Shown piece after piece: positions 55,676 to 64,000 of a DNA stretch of 64,000 nucleotides. This DNA comes from Gnetum montanum (Eukaryota > Streptophyta > Gnetopsida > Gnetales > Gnetaceae), in contig MNCI01004969.1 in assembly GCA_015680685.1 (NCBI GenBank), forward strand, positions 50,216 to 114,215, written 5' to 3'. The first letter of the stretch is position 1. The number at the start of each line of letters is the position of its first letter. The notes under the pieces are model-generated. The model searched no databases and had not been told where the DNA came from. It saw only the letters and a list, made by a program, of their open reading frames with translations. The position numbers were made by a program, and so were the translations under genes.

Positions 55676-55680
55676 AAATC

Positions 55681-58600
55681 CTACTCAAGAAATTTGCAGA
55701 GCCTTTATGGACTTAATCATCAGCTAAGGCGAGAAGCTTCATTGGGAGATTTGTAGATGCATCATGCATGTGAGGGTATTATTTATTAGTGACGAAAGCC
55801 TTCTTTTGTGGAGCCTGAAACCTTGGTTTGTTGCAAACTCTGCCGACATATCATGCAATGCTGGTTTGTCAACAGCATCCTGGAAGGATTCTTCACCGTG
55901 CAATGCAGTTTGGAGTTTGTGGGAATCCTGTAAAATATTGAATCGTTAAAGCTTGGCAACGAGGGCTGTTGAAGCAGCAGCAGACATGATCCATATGGGA
56001 TGGATGCCCTGCACAATTGCAGTGTCCCATTCTGTGTATGTGTGGTTGGAAGTTCCATTGCTGCCTCAAAGATCTGGGATGAGTGTATTAAATCATTTTA
56101 TCCTTCGGAACCACCTCATTAGTTTAGATTATTTGGTAAGCAGTTTTGTTATATGAGCACATCCTTGTTCAATAACAAACTAACAGAGAATCATAAACGC
56201 AGCTTTAAAGTAATCCAATACAAAATGTTTTAACTTTTTAAGACATGAACATTTGTCTTGTTTGATTCTGTATTTTGACAATTTCCTTGTTTCTTCCTTT
56301 TTGTCTAATGTTGTTTAGAGTTAATAAGGGGCTTTGGAATAAAATATTAGTGTAATGTAACAACGTTTCTCCTTGATTATAAGGAGCTAACCACTTGGTT
56401 ATGGTTAGACGGTTATCGGACCCAAAATTTTTTACAGTTATATGGAATTATAACTGCATTATTATTGCAACAGTCAAAGGTTAGACCTTGCACTTCTATA
56501 GTCTGGTGCAAAGTAGAGACTATCAGACCAATATTAGTTTGTGAACCTTTTATTTTGTGTTTTGCCCTTCTAAATCTCTGATCTTTAGGTTATGAACACG
56601 ATGACCAAGCGAAATATAAAAGCCATCTCTACTTGTTGAAATGGCGGTTTCATTTGATTATGAGGCCTGTTCTATGATGATCCAACCAAAATAACGAAAT
56701 TAATTTTCTTGCGTTAATGAAGAATATTAAAATGGTGCTGTATCTTATACCTGTCAAGTGGGGAAAACTTAAAATGGCATCTCGAGTTCTGATGCCAACG
56801 AAAACAGTGAAGACGTTCAAGTCACTCAGACTTATACAATGCATGTTGCAGAAGTCGAATACTAATGGAACTCGTACTCTTTGCTAAGAATAGTTGTACA
56901 AGGCACGTTGCAGAAGTCAAATATTAAAGGAACTTTTACTCTTATGGGTTTCCTTTTTTGGGGGATGAATTGTGCATTGTATTGTTTTGAAATTATTTTA
57001 TAACATGAGGACACACTTGCTGATATTTCCTAGGACTCTTATGAGCTTCCTCTGGAAGAGATGACTTATGCATTGGAATGTTTTTATATCATTCACATCA
57101 TTGGGACACATTTGCTAACATTTTCTAGAATGGGTGTTTATCTATGAAGTTACCTATTGGCCCTATTTGTGAAGTTATTCATTCCCAAAGGTATTGTAGC
57201 TTTAAGGATAATTCAATAGCTTCTGAATGTACATAGATTAAATGTTCCAAGTCTGCCCCATCTTCCTTGCCTCTTCAAGGCCAGTGTCATAAGGCCATAA
57301 TTGTTAGATGTATTTTGGATTATTGGGATCCGCATCTTTTATGATTTCAGCACATTTTGATGCTACTTGTATAAAAATTGAGAGATGTAATATGATATGA
57401 TGTGGCATTACGTTTAGAATGGATTATTAGACATTATTACAGGAAAGTTTGTCTCTCTATTAGACATTATTTGAACTATTATTTTTTCAAAATATATATA
57501 TATATATATATGATGGTGTGACAAGTTGCACCTATTCACATAGCATTTCACTATTAATAGGACAATTATTATTGAAGATGACTTGTTAGTTTGGCAAGTT
57601 AATAATTAAACACTTACCATTTCTAGTAAAATGAATGTAAGATTAGATACAATGCTTTATGTTTTATTCTTTGAAGTATAAAGTTGTTACACAATACCAT
57701 GTATACAATTTAATTGCAAAAATAACCAAATCATTAATGCAAGTGAGCTTTCCTCTTCATTGAACACAATATTATGATTTCTTTCTAATTTGATTATTAA
57801 AGGGATCAAAGGTATTACCTCTATTTATGCTTCATGGTCTAAAAACTCTCGTGAATAATCTAATATAAACCCGAAGTAACTTACTCACATATAAAATAAT
57901 TATATATAAGGTAGTAGGTTCGTATTACTTGTTTTGTGCAATACCTTTAAGATTTGAGATCAAAATATCAAATATCAAGATCTGATTTCTCTTTTCTTAC
58001 TCATGGTTAGACGTAATGCTGGTATCTACCAAACATGAATATCCTAAATAACTCAGTTGACGGCAGCAATGATAACTACAAGCAAAATTTCAAGTTGAAT
58101 ACTTTATGGGCATTATTATGCTACAACTACTTCACCATTACTTTATTTTAGGTTTAATTTCTTATTATAATTTATGTTTATTTTCCTATTATAATCAACT
58201 TTTTATAGACGTGTCCTTTTCATTAACTATAATGACTAAAATCTATAAATAGGTTTGTGTAGTTAACTAGCCTCTGCAACAAACTGCATTTTTAGTCAAC
58301 GTTTAATGAACAGTGAAAGTAATCAGTGAAACATTTTTCACTTGATTAAAGCTTGCACTTTATGGTTCTGCAAGTAGTAAGTTGGATACCAAGCAATATG
58401 CTGAAACACCATTATCGTGTTTACGGTATTGCACGGGGTACATAATTATAGTTTCAGATCTGGGTATCCGACAACTCCTGAATAGGAACAAATTTGAAGC
58501 AGTATCAGTGTTTAAGGAAAGGTTATACCAATGCTCTACGAGCACCGCAGACTAACAGTAATTATCTCGTTATGCTTCTAATTATATTACTAAAAATGAA

Positions 58601-58900
58601 TTAATAGAAAAATATGGTTATGGCCATTGATGCATGGTACAGCGTTACAGGGTAAGGACAATCTAAAGGACTCAATTCCCTTTCTTTTCCTGTCTCCGAA
58701 TGTATCTTGAAACCAAATTACGTAAACTTGTAAAATTATTATAGCTCCAAAAATTGGAACAGATTTCAGTTGGCTTTTAGTCTACATAAGATCTTTCCTC
58801 CTGCTTGAAAGAAAACTCAAAATCAAGGCTGTTGGCCAGGCCCACCAAAACTGGTAGATATAATTTCGGAAAATGACTTTTTAAATATATTGAAGGCCCG
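55681..58900. other. Intergenic or intronic unique-looking DNA
   Basis: No supported gene. Open frames at 55,764-56,156 (+) and 55,786-56,058 (-) have ordinary composition but no recognised domain. An (AT)n microsatellite lies at 57,491-57,511. No LTR, primer site or retroelement protein was recognised. Confidence 0.4.
57491..57511. repeat. (AT)n microsatellite
   Basis: About ten AT units in a row. Confidence 0.95.
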
Positions 58901-58934
58901 TGTAAAACTACTGCAGACTGAAATATACTCACTG

Positions 58935-59033
58935 ATATTGAATCTACGTGAACATGAAGTTTTTCTCCTTTTAAGATTATTGTCTGGTCGTGATCCGCCC
59001 AGAGAACAGTAATGCCGTTTTTGGTTACACTGC
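58935..59033 (-). other. Candidate exon, unknown protein
   Basis: On the minus strand a strong acceptor (TTTCTGCAG, ending at about 59,034) and a plausible donor (GTGAGTATAT, near 58,934) bracket about 99 bp open in the frame VTKNGITVLWADHDQTIILK, then GEKLHVHVDSIS. The frame is protein-like but I do not recognise it. The open frame at 59236-59439 on the same strand could be an upstream exon. This may be part of a decayed or alternatively structured host gene. Confidence 0.25.
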
Positions 59034-59459
59034 AGAAACCATTCCAAGATTATTGTAAACTTATTGGATCAAGTTGCAAGGGTAATAAACGCATGGAATT
59101 ACATTATTCGTTTTGCAAACTGTTATGATGAGTTTCATCTTTGTAAGCAAATTTAGTTTAGTTGCTTTATGTGGAAAAATCAGGTAAACTTCTGGAGCCT
59201 TCTGTTAAAGCTTTGGTAGTAAACCTTTCCATAATTCATTCAAACTCTTTTATCTCCGGGTGTGACAAGTTCGCTTTCCTCTTGGTGAAGGCACCATTGG
59301 AATAATTGCTCAGAAAATGGGGAAACTGTGCTGCGCTAAGAAGTCTCTGCAACCCAGATTCGTTAAAATGAAACAGCAACAATGATAGGCCAACTCCAGG
59401 TACCAGCGGCAAATACAGAATAAAAACTAGGTGATGCATATTTGCTTTAATCAGCTAAC

Positions 59460-60775
59460 ATCCAAAGGTACAGATAGAAGTTGTCTGTACGAGGTTTCAA
59501 CTTAATGTTGATGAACTGGGTCAATCCAGATTTAACATGGTTCAGCCCCCTCCGTTAACTAATTGATTGTTAATTATGGATACAACTTCTTACTGTGATT
59601 TGAAATCTGGGTCAATCATGATTTTTAACATGATACGTTAAAGGATTCGATCTCGCGCTAGTGTGTTTAATGCAGAGAGTTTGCAAACCAGTGTAAAACG
59701 AATAAGTAAATCACAAAAATCGCTTAAATTTTTTTCTGTTGGTGATGCATCGGAAACTCTTAAGTAACCTGTGTTGCAGGGGTAAAATGACATTGCTTAT
59801 GAAATCTGGCTTGTGCGATTGTTATATTTTTGTGGTTGTTTTTGGAAGTGTTGGTATTTGAGTTGTTTATGATTCTCAAGGATCAAATTTAATCATAAAA
59901 GGATTCTTCATGTTACAGTTTTTTCTTCTAATACAATTCCTCCTCTGTTATGAGAACTAGAAGAATTCCCGGCCAGATTTAGTTTAAATAAAGCAAATAG
60001 AGACTCGTGTTTAGTTTTCTTCTTGTGATCTTTATTACAGTTCTTATTTTATTTTTGGGATAATTAGGCTTAGTTAGATAATGCTAAAATGCTACAATTT
60101 TATATTTCAAAGACTCAACAATGGACTGATAGAGAGAGAGCTTCTTTTAAAATTCTTAATCATAGATGGAACAATCATAATATTGACAATGAATGGATAT
60201 AAAGATTTAAGCACTAACTTGGGATTTAGCCACAAGTACAATTTTTCTCTTGATCTTTGTTATATAGAGGCCTTTGTATTAAACATCAATTAAAATTTTT
60301 GATTTTGATAATCCACTTTTTTCAATTTGCTCTCAAAAAGACTATATTGAACATGTTTTTATTTGATGTTCTTTTGTTCAACAAGCTTGACAGACAATGG
60401 TGCTTTTTCAATTCTAGGATTTCAAAAGTACTAAAATTCTTTCACTTATGATGTTGGTGCAAGAACAATAACGCTTTTGATACTTTCTAGGATATGCTTA
60501 GGGTGAACACCCATGAAATAATTGTAATATAGGAAAACCCCAAGATATAAATTCTAATTAAAATTTTATAACTTAGCATTGCCCACTAGAATTGAACCCA
60601 TGACTTAAGAGCTTTCAAATAGTATGCTTAGACTTAAGGTCCTATTCTACCTTGTAGAAGCACAAATGTGATGTGATTTATTAGAGGCATTCTACAAACC
60701 AAAGCTCCAATTTTAAAGTGAAGCTTAATCTTTATATGAACTTTTTATTTTAAGTATATGAAAAGAGAAGGAAGT
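59460..60775. other. AT-rich DNA, no supported gene
   Basis: Ends at the LTR of element H. A local repeat of GGGTCAATC(C/A)(A/T)GATTT at about 59,519 and 59,611 is visible. A minus-strand GGTTCAATTCTAGTGGG near 60,580-60,597 resembles an RNA polymerase III B box but has no clear partner A box. Confidence 0.4.
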
Positions 60776-61348
60776 TGTAACAACATTGCCCGGCACCCCA
60801 AGGAATTCACAAAGATCCAATGGATCTGGGGCGGAAGACCTCGGGAATACGCCTCAAGCAAGCAAGCATCTCACGAGTGAGTGCAAGCAGAAGCACAAAT
60901 TCTTAACAAACATGATGATGCACCTCATTGAGGGTAACCAAACTTCAAAACGAGGACCAAGCAAACAAGCACACACATAACCTTGTAGACAACATCGGTG
61001 GGAGGGGAGACGATGCACCTACAAGGGAAGGTGCCTCACCCCCAGATCCCTCACAATCTGGTACAAGGTGTGGCCTGGCACTGCACCAAAACCATCCAGT
61101 GTTGGCTGCCTACATATCTACGACTACTGTAGAATCAAGGCCATGTAGTTCTCCACGAAGAAGAGGGGGAATGAAGAGGACTTAGAAGAGAGTGCAACAG
61201 GAGGGTGTCCTATTGCTAGCTTGGTACCACCAAGCTGAGGTGGGTTTTGTAACACTTGAGAGCCACCCGAGGGTGCCTCAGAGTGTTCCATGGCCCCCGA
61301 ACCATGGGGAGAGCCCAAGAGAACCACCATTCTAGGACATCTCTCACA
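60776..61348 (-). repeat. Element H 3' LTR
   Basis: On the minus strand it begins TGTGAGAGATGTCC right after GTGGGGGAGGAT, a polypurine tract, and ends ...CCGGGCAATGTTGTTACA. The ending and the tract match the style of plant chromoviruses. The partner LTR lies outside the window, so the ends rest on motif only. Confidence 0.5.
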
Positions 61349-61760
61349 ATCCTCCCCCACACAAAGAAGCGACGTCCTCGGAGCAGAGCCTAGGATAGCT
61401 TCGAGTGTACACTTCTAAATGGGTTCGGAACTCCGTCAATTCCGAGGATCCATCAACTCAGTAGACGCCAGGCTTGAAGGAAGGTACCAACCCCAACACC
61501 TGATACGTCCTTCCATCCAATGCCTTGCATGAAACGCAAGGGCAATTGGAGGAAGCCCAAGACTTCCCTTCTCTATACAAGCGAGAGAGTCCAACCTAAA
61601 GGGCCAACATCTCTAAGGTGTCCCCTAGATCTGTCCCTTCTGAGGGTCTAGAGACATATCTTCTTGCGTAAACCCATACTTATGCAAGAAGACAACTCCT
61701 ATTCCACAAGTCCCACCGAGTTCCTCTGTGAATGGCATCTCAACACCCATTGATTTTTTT
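61349..61760 (-). pseudogene. Element H: polyprotein C-terminus, possible chromodomain
   Basis: Minus-strand reading just before the polypurine tract has a YQVLVRW-like start, then PSS and ELMDPRN (expected ATWE...DLRNQFP), then LEVYTRSYPRLCSEDVASLC (expected LEDK...). It is very decayed and frameshifted. The GAGGACGTCGC phrase just before the GTGGGGGAGG tract is common at the 3' end of plant chromovirus polyproteins. Confidence 0.4.
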
Positions 61761-64000
61761 ATTTTTTTTTTGAGGGCTCACCAAGGCCACTACCCATGTG
61801 AGGGACTTGGGAACATCACACCCAGAGGGAGGACATGCTTCTAAGAGCCATGTCTCCACAAGCAACTTATGCTTGCCAGAACTCCATGTTCTGCTACTCG
61901 CATCGAGACCCATGGGGCCTCACCAATGCAACCATCTAAGCACTGATTCCACATGCATCGGCACCATGCGCATTCTCTTTTTCTCATCATGTTTGTTCAA
62001 GCTGGCATGAAGGGCATCAAGCATGTTCACCCTTACAAACAAGGTACAAGAACAGATCTTTAAGCTTGACCTTGCCGTCTGCAAACACCAGCATCGCATG
62101 CCTCAATTCATCATTCATCATTCCATAGTATTCCAACGAGAGAGAAGATCCAAAAAAAATTTTGAAAGCTTCTTCAGGAGACTAACATACAACAAGCCCC
62201 CACAATCATCAACCCCTTTCAATAGATTTTGCACTTGCAGGAAGGATCCTCTTTGGGAGGTTTCTTCCATAGGTAAGTATAGCAACCCAACTACACCTTA
62301 CCCATCATACACACCTAAGTAGTCAATATAGCCAATGGAACCATATCATGGAACTGTCACCAGCTGAGGGAAGACATGGGTTCACAAGTCTTACCCAAAT
62401 TCAATTTTCCCCTTGAGAATAACTCGAGACACCAAGCATTTTTGTTTCATCTTGGGAGATCTAGGTTTTTGTTTCATACATCCCAGTCAAGCCCGTTTAC
62501 ATCAATTTGTGGTGGACAAGGCCGCACCACTACCTATTATCATTCAACCCAAACAACAGATACAAGTCAACAACAACATCTTGCCCATAGGAGGACCAGG
62601 TCCTCAAGATAGTTTTACAAGGAATGGGCTTTCTTCAACATCATTTCCAACTCAAATACTAAACGATTCATCCCCAAAGGGTTTACAATAGGGATGGTCT
62701 ACCAGAAAACCCCAACAAGGAAGTTACTCTGAAGCCCCCAAAACTAAGAGAGTACACAAGATCATGCCTTGCTTACACAAAGAGGAATATGTATCTTTAA
62801 TTTACATCAATAACACGGCCTCACAGAGGAGGTTTCATGAATTTCACCAAGGTAACAACATTCTGTCTCTGAGAACAAGCCCCACGAGTTCACAAACATA
62901 GGACCACAACTAGGAACAAGTCCCAAACATCAACTGCTTATAGGAGACAACCGTCTCAATACCACCTGCCTTATTATTTCAGGAACTGAAGAGGGCATCT
63001 ATTGAGATGAGGAATGATCCCTCATAAAATTAAGGATTCACCAAGAGAAATCACAATTTCTGTATCTATAACGACATATATTCAAGGATGGACCACCATC
63101 CCAACGTTTGGACAACTGCTCCACGATCACCTCCAACATGGAAGAGCAAGTCTAGGTGCCAATAGCCAAAACTCAACTCAATCCCCCGCTAAACATCATA
63201 TTGATCTGAATTTCAGTCACCATCGATCATCTGTGGACAAGATCTTTGCCAGTCTAGGAACACAAGAAAATGTGTTCCCAAGATTTGTCCTGTCTCAAGG
63301 ACGTTCCCCAAGCACACACCATCAAGGCATGCCAACATCATCAAGAGCACATGGCACCAGTTTAACAACACAATGGGCTAGGACATGTCCTGATCCATTC
63401 GTTACAACACCGTATCACAACTGAATCATTTCTCATGAGGTTTTCAACAGAATTATACATCAAGGCACAAAGGCCATTTACAACATATAGCACGGGTGCT
63501 TTAAAACAAGCACCAGGAAAACACCATACATCAAGCTTGGCCTTATCATATTGTGTGGCATAGGCCTACAACCAGGAGATAACTGAGTCACATAGGCAAT
63601 ACATCCAACACTTTTGAGTGCATACACTCGAATTGGGAATATCACAAGGATACCTTTCACACACCTGAGAATCGGATTACATTCATATATGGGAACATAC
63701 ATGATATTTGGGAATGCTACCCAAGCCCATCCTAGGCTAAAGGATTTAGGCTACCAAGAGCATACCATGAAGAACCATGTTGTTTTGAGAAAAACTTGTC
63801 TCTGTCACGAAGCATAAACAATCATCTGTCATTGCAGCACTGTCTCAAAAGATACATGATCTATCGTCACACTGAACCGACTACACGGGTAACCTCGAAC
63901 GAAAACGATTCGAGACACGAATGCAACGATCGAATAACAAAACACACCAACTGAGTATCCACCATCCTGCCATAGTGGGGCCTCATTGCATTGGCCACTC
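61761..64000 (-). mobile_element. Element H: internal region, continues beyond window
   Basis: GC-richer than the neighbouring DNA and crowded with short open frames on both strands, as in decayed retroelement coding DNA. I could not recognise integrase, RNase H or RT motifs on either strand, so the coding content is unassigned; it may be rearranged or invaded by another element. Confidence 0.35.

Noticed and set aside
55764-56156. Two adjacent plus-strand frames as a split gene
   Set aside because: No domain, no clear splice sites between them, and an equally long frame on the opposite strand.
62413-63424. Several 70-136-codon plus-strand frames in element H as host genes
   Set aside because: They are antisense to a minus-strand retroelement, have no domain, and all frames there have similar short lengths.

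Overview
This window is nuclear DNA of a seed plant. It is dominated by old, nested LTR retrotransposons of the Ty3/gypsy type, with very little host gene content. The mix of Tat/Athila-like and chromovirus-like elements, the stacking of insertions and the divergence between paired LTRs suggest a large, slowly purged genome. A gymnosperm is my best guess, but this is inference. I see no bacterial operon, CRISPR array or confidently recognisable tRNA or rRNA gene.

Layout. (1) 1-4.1 kb: element A, a decayed Tat-lineage polyprotein (+) with RT, archaeal-type RNase H and integrase, followed by an 11-unit tandem repeat. (2) 4.1-9.2 kb: repeat-rich non-coding DNA, an 855-bp assembly gap (5903-6757) inside a non-repetitive island, and an LTR-like promoter at about 8.4 kb. 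(3) About 9.2-53.3 kb: one nested complex. The host layer is element D, a chromovirus-like gag-PR-RT with a tRNA-iMet primer site at 10,499. D is split by C (11697-31814, +), E (32309-51265, +) and a probable third insertion G (about 51.4-53.15 kb). C is itself split by B (12954-22939, -), and E by F (41530-50111, -). B, C, E and F each have paired LTRs and a perfect 5-bp target-site duplication (GTTAC, AGGTG, AATGG, CCTAA), so the order is D, then C and E, then B and F. (4) 53.3-60.8 kb: mostly low-copy-looking AT-rich DNA with the one convincing intact host gene, a 118-residue secreted-then-anchored membrane protein on the minus strand (54948-55304). (5) 60.8-64 kb: the 3' end of another minus-strand chromovirus-like element H that runs off the window.

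B, C, E and F are related families. They share a tRNA-Asp-type primer site, the gag N-terminal motif, an unusual gag zinc knuckle, a conserved 3' non-coding module and TGATGA...TCATCA LTR ends. B, C and F carry gag-PR-RT-RNase H-IN. E has gag-PR but no RT, RNase H or IN, and instead has an unrecognised 942-codon coiled-coil-like reading frame downstream, frame-perfect once F is removed. The LTR upstream regions carry phased repeat arrays: 14-bp ATATC units in B, E and F, and 34-bp CTCTAAT/ATTAGAG units in C. Copy number differs between the two LTRs of one element in C and in F. All retroelement genes are broken by stops and none looks active.
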